A stretch of DNA of 64,000 nt. Origin: Novosphingobium panipatense (GTDB lineage: Bacteria; Pseudomonadota; Alphaproteobacteria; Sphingomonadales; Sphingomonadaceae). The notes under the pieces are model-generated. The model was not told where the DNA came from. It saw nothing but the letters and a program-made list of their open reading frames with translations, and did no database searches. Shown piece after piece: positions 40,693 through 48,323 of this stretch (position 1 is its first letter; every line of letters begins with the position of its first letter). Both the position numbers and the translations under genes were made by a program. The stretch lies in contig NZ_MSQB01000024.1 in NCBI RefSeq assembly GCF_002149965.1, forward strand, positions 27,450 to 91,449, written 5' to 3'.

Positions 40693-42143
40693 CAGGCCGG
40701 CTTGATGCCCATACAGAGGTACTTGACCTCCATGTAGTCATCGAGCCCGTAGTGCGATCCCTCACGGCCGAGACCGGACTGCTTGACCCCGCCGAACGGG
40801 GCGACTTCGGTGGAGATCAGGCCGGTATTGATGCCCACCATGCCCGCTTCCAATGCCTCGGCCACGCGCCAGACGCGGCTGATGTCCGATGCGTAGAAGT
40901 AGCTGGCGAGGCCGAACTCGGTGTCGTTGGCCATGCGGATGGCATCGGCCTCGTCGGTGAAGCGGATCACGCCTGCGAGCGGGCCGAATGTCTCCTCGCG
41001 CGCCAGCTTCATGTCGGGCTTCACGCCCGCGACGACGGTGGGGTTGAAGAACGAACCGCCGCGTTCGTTGCGCTGGCCGCCTGCCAGCACCCTGGCCCCG
41101 CCGCCCAGGGCGTCCTTCAGGTGTTCCTCCACCTTTTCGACCGCCTTCTCGTCGATCAGCGGGCCGACTTCGGTGCCTTGGTCGAGGCCGTAGCCCACTT
41201 TCATGGCGGAGACACGCTTCGCCAGTTTCTCGACGAATTCGTCGTAGACGCCTTCCTGCACGTAGAATCTGTTGGTGCAGACGCAGGTCTGACCGCCGTT
41301 GCGGAACTTGGAGATCATCGCGCCGTCGATCGCGGCATCCACGTCGGCATCGTCGAACACCAGGAACGGCGCATTGCCGCCCAGTTCCATCGAGGTCTTC
41401 TTGATGGTTTCCGCACATTCGCGCAGCAGGTCGCGGCCGATCTCGGTGGAGCCGGTGAAGGTCAGCTTGGCGACTTTCGGGCTGGCGGTCAGCGCGCCGC
41501 CGATCTGCCCGGCGCTGCCGGTGACGACATTGACGACGCCCGCCGGAATGCCCGCCATCTCGCAAAGCCGCGCTATGGCAAGGGCGGAGAACGGCGTGGC
41601 CGATGCCGGCTTGATGACGATGGTGCAGCCCGCCGCCAGCGCCGGGCCGAGCTTGCGGGTGATCATCGCATTGGGGAAGTTCCAGGGCGTGATCGCGGCA
41701 ACCACGCCGACGCCCTGCTTGATGCAGACGATGCGGCGATCCGGGGCATGGCCGGGGATCACGTCGCCATAGGCGCGCTTGCCCTCTTCGGCGAACCATT
41801 CGATGAAGCTGGCGCCATAGGCGATCTCGCCGCGTCCTTCGGCCAGCGGCTTGCCCTGCTCGCGGGTGAGCAGTTCGCCGAGATCGTCCTGATGCTCGAT
41901 CATCAGTTCGAAGAGTTTGCGCATCAGCTTGGCGCGCTCTCCGGCGGTCTTCGCGCGCCAGGCCGGCAGGGCCTTCTCTGCGGCATCGATGGCGCGGGCG
42001 GTTTCCTCCGCGCCCATCTTCGGGACAGTGCCGATCGTCTCGCCGGTGCCGGGGTCGGTCACGCCGAGCGTGGCGCCGGAATCGGCATCGCACCACTTGC
42101 CGTCAATGTAGCACTGCTGCCGGAGGAAGTCGGTGTACGCCAT
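40692..42143 (-). CDS. gabD: NAD(P)-dependent succinate-semialdehyde dehydrogenase
   Basis: A 483-residue aldehyde dehydrogenase of the GabD class, oxidising succinate semialdehyde (or glutarate semialdehyde) to the acid. Signature blocks: AITPWNFPNAMITRKLGPAL with the cofactor-loop KPASATPFSAL, FTGSTEIGRDL, the catalytic Glu in MELGGNAPFLVF, and Cys in NGGQTCVCTNRF. The ATG at 42143 (MAYTDFLRQQCYIDG) has GAGG upstream and gives the usual GabD length; the frame also extends to 42203 and 42242. It is divergent from a second ALDH gene and may supply succinate from the catabolic cluster. The gene runs into the three-hairpin repeat at its 3' end. Confidence 0.9.
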   Translation of the reverse strand: MAYTDFLRQQCYIDGKWCDADSGATLGVTDPGTGETIGTVPKMGAEETARAIDAAEKALPAWRAKTAGERAKLMRKLFELMIEHQDDLGELLTREQGKPLAEGRGEIAYGASFIEWFAEEGKRAYGDVIPGHAPDRRIVCIKQGVGVVAAITPWNFPNAMITRKLGPALAAGCTIVIKPASATPFSALAIARLCEMAGIPAGVVNVVTGSAGQIGGALTASPKVAKLTFTGSTEIGRDLLRECAETIKKTSMELGGNAPFLVFDDADVDAAIDGAMISKFRNGGQTCVCTNRFYVQEGVYDEFVEKLAKRVSAMKVGYGLDQGTEVGPLIDEKAVEKVEEHLKDALGGGARVLAGGQRNERGGSFFNPTVVAGVKPDMKLAREETFGPLAGVIRFTDEADAIRMANDTEFGLASYFYASDISRVWRVAEALEAGMVGINTGLISTEVAPFGGVKQSGLGREGSHYGLDDYMEVKYLCMGIKPA

Positions 42144-42310
42144 GTCGTGCAGGTCCTCGCTGATTGCGGCGATGCCGGGCGCATCGCCTCGCGTTGCCTT
42201 CATGGAATAGGGATCGCTTCGGCGGCAGACAACCGTGACCACTGCCCGATCTGCCGGAAGCGCGCACGCGATTGACCTGCGACTGGGCCTGAGATAGTCT
42301 CATCTGTGAA

Positions 42311-42335
42311 TATAAGTTCGAAATAACGAATTATA
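42311..42335. promoter_or_regulatory. Candidate operator in the divergent gabD/ALDH region
   Basis: TATAAGTTCG and CGAATTATA at 42311-42335 form an imperfect palindrome (TATAA-x-TTCG / CGAA-TTATA). It lies about 15 bases before the Shine-Dalgarno-like GGGAGAGAG of the ALDH gene. The position suits a repressor or activator site for the P450 operon. The regulator is not identified. Confidence 0.4.
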
Positions 42336-42382
42336 TCGGGAGAGAGCGACTGGAACATGCAGGCTTCATCGACGGCGCCTTT

Positions 42383-43807
42383 GTGGCCGGAACGGGCGCT
42401 GCGATAGCTGTGCTCGATCCGTCCGATGAAAGTGTTGTCGCAAGGTTTCCGGGATTGTCCGCAGCGGAAGTGGACGCCGCCATCTCCGCGGCGCGACGCG
42501 CTTTCGATCGCAGCGCGTGGTCCGGGCTTGCGATGCGCGATCGCGCCGCCGCGATGATGCGCTTCGCCGATGCCCTGGACGCGCGGGCAGAGCGCCTGAG
42601 GTCCCTTGCCGTGCGCGAAGCGGGCTGCCCGGTTTCCTCCACGGTCATGGGCGCGCAAGTCGCCTCGCCCTTGCGCATGGCACGTGAGATCGTCGAGATG
42701 GCCCTGCGCCTGCCGGAGATCGAGGACAATCCGCTTCCGCTCCACGAACGGGTGAACCCCTATTTTACCGTGCAGAGCGTCAAGCGCTGGTCGCCGATCG
42801 GGGTCGTAACGGCGATTTCGGCCTACAACGTGCCTTTCTACACCGCGCTCTGGAAAGTCGTGCCGGCGCTGGTGGCGGGCACTACGGTGATCCTGCGTCC
42901 CAACCCGCTGACGCCGCTGTCCTCCGCCGTGTTTGCCGAGGTGGCCGAGGAGGCCGGGCTGCCGAAGGGCGTGTTCAACCTGGTGATCGAGGCGGGCGTG
43001 GAAGGCGCGCAGGCGCTGACCAGCGACCCCCGCGTGGACATGGTGAGCTTTACCGGCTCCTCCACCGTGGGTGTGGAGGTTGCGAAGCAGGCGGCGACGA
43101 CCTTGAAGCGGCTGGTGCTCGAACTCGGTGGCAAGTCGGCGCAAATCTATCTGCCGGATTCGGTGGACCGTGCGGCCATGGCGGCGATGAGCGTCTGCAC
43201 TTCGCACGCCGGGCAGGGCTGCGTGCTGGGCACCCGCGTCTTCGTGCCGCAGGAAAGCAAGGCGCAGGTGCTGGAGGCGATGGCGAAATTGCTCTCCGGC
43301 GTGAAGATCGGACTGGCCGGCGATCCGACGACCCAGCTCGGCCCGGTCGTCAGCGCCGCCCAGCGCGCGCGGTGCGAGCATTTCGTGGCCGCTGCCGTCG
43401 CCGGGGGCGGCCGCGTGGTTTGCGGCGGCAAGCGGCCGGAGGGGCTGGAGAAAGGCTATTTCTTCGAGCCCACCGTGCTCGACCTGCCCGACAATGCCAA
43501 TCCCGCCGCGCAGGAGGAGATCTTCGGGCCGGTGGTCTCGGTGATCGGCTACCGCGACCTCGATCACGCGGTGGACATGGCCAATGACAGCCGCTTCGGC
43601 CTGTCCGGCTGGGTCCACGGCAAGGATAAGGTCAAGGCGCTGGAAGTGGGGCTGAAGATCCGCAGCGGCGCGGTGAACGTCAACGGTGCGCTCGCGTCCA
43701 GCCATGCCAGCGGCGGCGGCATCAAGATGAGCGGCCTCGGCCGCGAGCGCGGCGTCGAGGGCCTGCGCGAATTCCAGATCATGACCACGCTTAATATTGG
43801 CGGGTAA
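42383..43807 (+). CDS. Aldehyde dehydrogenase family protein
   Basis: A 474-residue NAD-dependent ALDH. Blocks: SPIGVVTAISAYNVPFYTAL (cofactor loop), VSFTGSSTVGVEVAK (TGS loop), catalytic Glu in LVLELGGKSAQIYLP, and the nucleophile Cys in SHAGQGCVLGTRVFV, followed by QEEIFGPVVSVIGY. It probably oxidises an aldehyde formed by the P450 or alcohol dehydrogenase products. The start is odd: the GTG at 42383 is inside the conserved N-terminal strand FIDGAFVAGTG, and the upstream in-frame residues (about 42335-42382) look native but lack an ATG. It is the first gene of the ALDH-SDR-P450-reductase-DUF2889 operon. Confidence 0.88.
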   Translation: MAGTGAAIAVLDPSDESVVARFPGLSAAEVDAAISAARRAFDRSAWSGLAMRDRAAAMMRFADALDARAERLRSLAVREAGCPVSSTVMGAQVASPLRMAREIVEMALRLPEIEDNPLPLHERVNPYFTVQSVKRWSPIGVVTAISAYNVPFYTALWKVVPALVAGTTVILRPNPLTPLSSAVFAEVAEEAGLPKGVFNLVIEAGVEGAQALTSDPRVDMVSFTGSSTVGVEVAKQAATTLKRLVLELGGKSAQIYLPDSVDRAAMAAMSVCTSHAGQGCVLGTRVFVPQESKAQVLEAMAKLLSGVKIGLAGDPTTQLGPVVSAAQRARCEHFVAAAVAGGGRVVCGGKRPEGLEKGYFFEPTVLDLPDNANPAAQEEIFGPVVSVIGYRDLDHAVDMANDSRFGLSGWVHGKDKVKALEVGLKIRSGAVNVNGALASSHASGGGIKMSGLGRERGVEGLREFQIMTTLNIGG

Positions 43808-43819
43808 GGAGGGACCGGG

Positions 43820-44620
43820 ATGCAAGGACTGCTCGAAGGCAAAGTCGCACTGATTACCGGGGCCGGATCGGGCGTCGGCCGCGCCGCCTGTCTGCTCTTT
43901 GCCGAACATGGCGCCAAAGTGATCGCGGTGGACGTGAACGCAGACAATGCGGCAGCAACGGTGGCCATGGTCCGCGCCGAAGGGGGAGAGGCCATCGCCG
44001 CCGCGTGCGACGTTGCCGATCCCGCCTCGGTCGATGGCGCGGTGGCGGCGGGCGTGGAAGCGTTCGGGCGGCTGGACTGCATCTACAACAATGCCGGCGT
44101 CACCATCAGCCCGATCCCGGGCAAAGGTCTGCGCACGCTGGTCGAATGCGAGGGCGAGGACATGCGCCGCGTGGCTGAGGTCAACGTGATGGGTGTGATC
44201 CATGGGTGCCAGTCGGCGATCCGGCAGTTCGAGAGACAAGGAGAGGGCGGGGCCATCGTCTCCACCGCCTCGGTCGCCGGGCTGATCGGTTACGGCGGCG
44301 TGTTCTACGGCGCCACCAAGGGCGCGGTGGTGCAGCTTACCCGCGCGCTCGCCGTCGAAGTGGCGGACAAGGGCATCCGTGTGAACGCGGTCTGCCCGGC
44401 GGGCATGCTCACCCACTATGCCGGGATGGACCCCGACAGCGCGCATCGCGACCGCATTCTGGAAGGCATGGGCCGCGCGCATCCGCTGGGCCGCGCCATC
44501 GACCCGCGCGACACCGCATCGGCGGCACTGTTCCTCTGTTCCGATCTCGCCAGCAACATTACCGGCGTGAACCTTCCCGTGGACGGGGGGCTCTCGGCCG
44601 GTCGCAAGGTAGGAGGCTGA
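43820..44620 (+). CDS. Short-chain dehydrogenase/reductase (classical SDR)
   Basis: A 266-residue NAD(P)-dependent alcohol dehydrogenase or reductase. It has the nucleotide motif ALITGAGSGVGRA (TGxxxGxG), CDVADPAS, NNAG at about residues 91-94, and the catalytic Tyr and Lys in YGATKGAVVQLTRA (YxxxK). VDVNADNAAAT begins with Asp, favouring NAD. The C-terminal LPVDGGLSAGR is standard. The gene is 12 bases after the ALDH stop and two bases before the P450 start, so it is in one operon. Its likely role is oxidation of a secondary or primary alcohol from P450 hydroxylation. Confidence 0.9.
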   Translation: MQGLLEGKVALITGAGSGVGRAACLLFAEHGAKVIAVDVNADNAAATVAMVRAEGGEAIAAACDVADPASVDGAVAAGVEAFGRLDCIYNNAGVTISPIPGKGLRTLVECEGEDMRRVAEVNVMGVIHGCQSAIRQFERQGEGGAIVSTASVAGLIGYGGVFYGATKGAVVQLTRALAVEVADKGIRVNAVCPAGMLTHYAGMDPDSAHRDRILEGMGRAHPLGRAIDPRDTASAALFLCSDLASNITGVNLPVDGGLSAGRKVGG

Positions 44621-44622
44621 CC

Positions 44623-45945
44623 ATGGCAACCTGTCCCTATTCGGGGGGCGATTCCCACTCCAACGCGCTCGCATCGCTGCTTTCGGACAATCCGCGCTAT
44701 GCGGAGATGTTCGATGTCGACAAGGTGGAGGCCAATTCCGGCGTCGACCCGCGCCGCGACTATACCGAGGACATGGACCGTCTTCGCGAGGCCGGTGCGG
44801 TTCACAAGGGTACCCTGCGCGAACTGCTGGGCGTGCCGGAAATGGTCGACATGCTCGGCCCGCCGCGAGAGAACATGACGTTCTTCTCCTACCGCGCCTG
44901 CGAGATCGGCTTCCGCGAGAACCAGCTCTATTCGTCGGAGGGCTACAACGAGAGCGCCGGGGTGCGGACGATCGGCACCACCATCCTTTCGATGGTCGGC
45001 AAGCCGCACAAGCGCCTGCGCTCCGCCGCGCAGCCGCTGTTCAAGCGGCCCAAGGTGCTGGACTGGTGGAACAAGCGCTGGATCGAGGAGACGGTGGACG
45101 TCCTGCTCGACCAGATCAGGGACCGCGAGACGACCGACCTCAACACCGACCTCTGCGCGCGCCTGCCGATGGCCACCGTCACCCGCGCCATCGGGCTGGA
45201 GGGGGAGGACGTGATCGAGTTCCGCTACCAGCTCAACCGCGCCACCTTCGGCGCGAGGAACCTGCCGCCCGAGGAAGCGGCCGAGGCCCGCGCCTGGGTC
45301 GACGGCACGCTGCGCCGCCTGATCGCGGAGAACCAGCGCGAGCCCGGCGACAACCTGATCGCCGGGCTGATCGGCTGTGAGATCACGCACGAGGACGGCT
45401 CCAAGCGCCCGCTTACCGAGGATGAGCTGTTCGGCTACTGCAAGCTCGCCATCTTCGCAGGCGGCGGCACGACATGGCGGCAACTGGGCATCACCATCGA
45501 TGCGCTGATGACGCACCGCCACTTCTGGGAAGCTTGCAAGCAGGACCGCAGCCTGATCGATCTTGCGGTGGAAGAGGGCTTGCGCTGGCGCGCCACCGAT
45601 CCGGTGTTCATGCGCCTTTGCATGGAGGATACCGAGATGGAGGGCGTGAAGGTTCCCGCCGGGACCCGCATCCACTTGTGCCTCGGTGCCGCCAACCACG
45701 ATCCGGCGGTGTTCGATAAGCCGGAGGAATACGACATCTTCCGCCGCAAGGAGCACCACATGGGCTTCGGTTTCGGCCCGCATCGCTGCCTCGGCATGGA
45801 TGTCGCGCGGCAGGAGATGGTGGTGGCCATCAACGGGCTGCTCGACCGCTTCCCGAACATGACGCTCGATCCCGCCAAGCCGAAGCCTGAATATCGCGGC
45901 CTCGACCATCGCGGCATGTCGGCGGTGACGGTGAAACTGCGGTGA
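44623..45945 (+). CDS. Cytochrome P450
   Basis: A 440-residue soluble P450. The haem Cys (residue 389) is in GFGPHRCLGMDVAR. The ExxR motif is EGLR (318-321). Helix C contains HKRLR (129-133). The oxygen-activating helix I reads FAGGGTTWRQ (278-287), where the common acidic residue before the Thr is Gly, an unusual feature. No membrane anchor is present, as in bacterial three-component systems, but no ferredoxin or reductase gene lies nearby. AGGAGG precedes the ATG. It probably hydroxylates the pathway substrate. Confidence 0.94.
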   Translation: MATCPYSGGDSHSNALASLLSDNPRYAEMFDVDKVEANSGVDPRRDYTEDMDRLREAGAVHKGTLRELLGVPEMVDMLGPPRENMTFFSYRACEIGFRENQLYSSEGYNESAGVRTIGTTILSMVGKPHKRLRSAAQPLFKRPKVLDWWNKRWIEETVDVLLDQIRDRETTDLNTDLCARLPMATVTRAIGLEGEDVIEFRYQLNRATFGARNLPPEEAAEARAWVDGTLRRLIAENQREPGDNLIAGLIGCEITHEDGSKRPLTEDELFGYCKLAIFAGGGTTWRQLGITIDALMTHRHFWEACKQDRSLIDLAVEEGLRWRATDPVFMRLCMEDTEMEGVKVPAGTRIHLCLGAANHDPAVFDKPEEYDIFRRKEHHMGFGFGPHRCLGMDVARQEMVVAINGLLDRFPNMTLDPAKPKPEYRGLDHRGMSAVTVKLR

Positions 45946-46976
45946 GCGGCACCATGAAGCAGGTGGTGCTGGCAAGCTATGCGCAGGGCAATCCGAAGCC
46001 CTCCGATTTCCGCGTAGAGGATGCCCAGATCCCGCAGCCGGGCGAGGGCGAGATACTGCTGCGCACGCTCTGGCTCGGCCTCGATCCGCTGATCCGCTTT
46101 GCCATCGACGAAAAGCGCCTTTCCGGCGTGACGCAGGTCCATCCCGGAGAGGTGATGTACGGGCCGACGGTCAGCGAAGTCGCCGCCTCCAACCACCCCG
46201 GCTATGCGGTGGGGGATGTAGTGGAGGACCGCACCGGCTGGCGCGAATATGCGATCGTCGCGCCGGGCAAGGCCGATTGGCGCGGGCCGCCACGCAAGCT
46301 CGACCCTGCGCAGGCACCCGTCTCGATCGCACTCGGTGCGCTGGGGATGCCGGGGCAGACCGCCCATGCCTGCGTGATCGGCATCGGCCGCGTCGCGGCG
46401 GGCGAGACGGTGGTGATCTCGGCCGCGGCCGGCGCGGTGGGCAGCCTTGCCGGGCAGATCGCGAAGATCCGCGGCGCCCGCGTGATCGGCATCGCCGGCG
46501 GGCCAGACAAGTGCCGGGGACTGATCGATCTCGGCTTCGATGCCGCCGCCGACTACAAGGCGTCGGACTTCGCCCAGCAACTTGCCAAGGCCCTGCCCGA
46601 AGGCGCGGATGTCTTCATCGACAATGTCGGCGGCGATGTGATGCTGGCCGTCCTTCCTCACCTCAAGCGCGGCGCGCGGATGCCGGTCTGCGGCTTCATC
46701 GCCTATTACGGGATGGGCATGGAAGGCCCGGGGCCGGACCGCCTGCCCGGTTTCTTCCGCACGATCATGTCCAAGGGGCTGGAGATCAAGGGTTTCGGTG
46801 GTTTTCTCGTCGGCGGCCAGCAGGCGCTGGAGGACATTGCCGGCTGGATTGCCGAGGGGCGCATCCACTGCCCCGAGTCGGTGGTCGAGGGGCTGGAGGC
46901 TGCCCCCGAAGCCTTCGCCGGGGTGTTTTCTGGGAACAACCATCTAGGCAAGCTGCTGGTGAAGGTGTCAGGCTGA
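45942..46976 (+). CDS. NADP-dependent medium-chain oxidoreductase (leukotriene B4 dehydrogenase-like)
   Basis: A 344-residue zinc-free MDR. It has the N-terminal GroES-like part with TLWLGLDPLIRF, the substrate loop GPTVSEVAASN, the Rossmann motif VVISAAAGAVGSLAGQIAKI (AAxGxVGxxAGQ) and VFIDNVGGDVMLAVL. This resembles double-bond reductases such as PtgR/curcumin reductase (YncB type). It would reduce an enone or enal. The GTG at 45942 overlaps the P450 stop (GTGA), and the gene is followed 31 bases later by a DUF2889 gene. It belongs to the P450 operon. Confidence 0.9.
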   Translation: MSGTMKQVVLASYAQGNPKPSDFRVEDAQIPQPGEGEILLRTLWLGLDPLIRFAIDEKRLSGVTQVHPGEVMYGPTVSEVAASNHPGYAVGDVVEDRTGWREYAIVAPGKADWRGPPRKLDPAQAPVSIALGALGMPGQTAHACVIGIGRVAAGETVVISAAAGAVGSLAGQIAKIRGARVIGIAGGPDKCRGLIDLGFDAAADYKASDFAQQLAKALPEGADVFIDNVGGDVMLAVLPHLKRGARMPVCGFIAYYGMGMEGPGPDRLPGFFRTIMSKGLEIKGFGGFLVGGQQALEDIAGWIAEGRIHCPESVVEGLEAAPEAFAGVFSGNNHLGKLLVKVSG

Positions 46977-47007
46977 CCGGCGAAAAACAAAATCGCAGGA
47001 TGCCACC

Positions 47008-48024
47008 ATGACGGTTCATTACCCGCCGCCCCCGCGCCAGACGGCCAATCCGGCCCCGGTGCGCGCCGTGAACTCGCTGCGCCGCACCTCCAGCATCGAT
47101 GTTGCCTGGCCCGATGGCGTGGACGGCCAGCGCCTCTTCGTCGGCCGCGCGCGCGACTATCTGACCGGGCCGGACGGTAACGGTCGCACGCTGGCCATGG
47201 GCGAATTCTCGCTGCGGATGACCGAGGACAAGACGATCAGCCGGATCTCCGCCCGGCCTGCCCCGGCGAGCATCGATCAGCTCGTCGGCGCCCGTGCCGG
47301 CGGGCATCTGCGCATGGCCCTGCGGGAGACCATGCCAGACCTGATTGCGCAGGCCGATCCGCTCTATCTCGTGCTTGATGATCTTTCGGGCACGGCGCTC
47401 GTCTCCTCTTTCGCATGGGGCCAATGGTTTCCCGAGCGGATGGAACTGATCCGCAAGCGACTCGGCAGCGGCAACGACGACAATCCGGTGCTCGCCCAGC
47501 GCGCCAATGTCTGCTGGGGGCTTCAGGACGGCAACAGCGGCGTCACTGGCGGTGCTGCGCTGGAAAACGTAGCCGATGCGGACGCCGGGCATTTGCGCAA
47601 CCCCGCCGATCCCGAAGGCTGGCACGAATTCCTCGAACACGAAGGCCCGGGCTTCCGCCGCGCCCGCCGCATCGACGTGACGCGAGACGGCAACCTGATC
47701 CGCATCGCCTCGGCCTTTCAGGACAGCGCCAAGCTGCGCGAAGGCGGCCGCGTCGCTATCCACGAATACAACCTTGGCGCGACTGTCGATGCCGAGACGC
47801 TGGAGGTGCTGAGCCTCGCCCCCGAAGCGCGCATCCTGCCATTCCGCGAGTGCCCCGGTGCCGTCCACAACGTTGCGCGGCTCGTCGGCCGCAACCTGGG
47901 CCAAGTGCGCGAGGACGTGCTGGAGATGCTGCGCGGGCCGGAAGGCTGCACGCACCTCAACGACGCCCTGCGCGCGCTGGCCGATGTGCCGAGGCTGGTG
48001 GAGGAACTGCGCCAGCCGGCGTGA
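47008..48024 (+). CDS. DUF2889 domain protein, unknown function
   Basis: A 338-residue cytoplasmic protein with no signal or clear transmembrane helix. The N-terminal half has SLRRTSSIDVAWP and LFVGRARDYLTG. The C-terminal half has FRECPGAVHNVARLVG and ends near GCTHLNDALRALADVP, the block that I associate with DUF2889. I recall DUF2889 proteins from sphingomonads and actinobacteria beside CoA-dependent catabolic genes. It is the last gene of the P450 operon, 31 bases after the oxidoreductase. The biochemical role is unknown. Conserved His and Cys residues near the C-terminus (CPGAVHN, CTH) may be a site, but this is speculation. Confidence 0.75.
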   Translation: MTVHYPPPPRQTANPAPVRAVNSLRRTSSIDVAWPDGVDGQRLFVGRARDYLTGPDGNGRTLAMGEFSLRMTEDKTISRISARPAPASIDQLVGARAGGHLRMALRETMPDLIAQADPLYLVLDDLSGTALVSSFAWGQWFPERMELIRKRLGSGNDDNPVLAQRANVCWGLQDGNSGVTGGAALENVADADAGHLRNPADPEGWHEFLEHEGPGFRRARRIDVTRDGNLIRIASAFQDSAKLREGGRVAIHEYNLGATVDAETLEVLSLAPEARILPFRECPGAVHNVARLVGRNLGQVREDVLEMLRGPEGCTHLNDALRALADVPRLVEELRQPA

Positions 48025-48076
48025 GCTGGCCGCGCAAGACAAAGTTCGTTGCCGACTGACCTCTCGAAACCAGGCT

Positions 48077-48161
48077 CGTCATCCCCGCGGAGGCGGGGAC
48101 CCCGCTTGTTCTTGAGATGTCGCACGAAGAAAGCGGTGCCCCCGCCTTCGCGGGGGCGACG
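48077..48161. repeat. Imperfect inverted repeat (CGTCATCCCCGC type)
   Basis: The arms 48077-48107 and 48131-48161 are complementary in about 26 of 31 positions and separated by 23 bases. The outer ends are CGTC... and ...GACG. It is REP- or MITE-like and sits in the ~300-base spacer between the DUF2889 and indolepyruvate ferredoxin oxidoreductase genes. No gene is seen in the rest of that spacer. Confidence 0.75.
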
Positions 48162-48323
48162 GAGTGTTGTTGGGAATGGTGTTTTGGAACACGCCGAAAC
48201 ACCTGGTTCCCAACCCTAACCGCACCCCCAATTGACCCCCACGGCGCACCGCGCGCTCCCCGCTTGCACCCCCGCGCGCCATCTGAAAGGCCGCGAGAAA
48301 GGACAGGAAAACCGGGGATCCGA

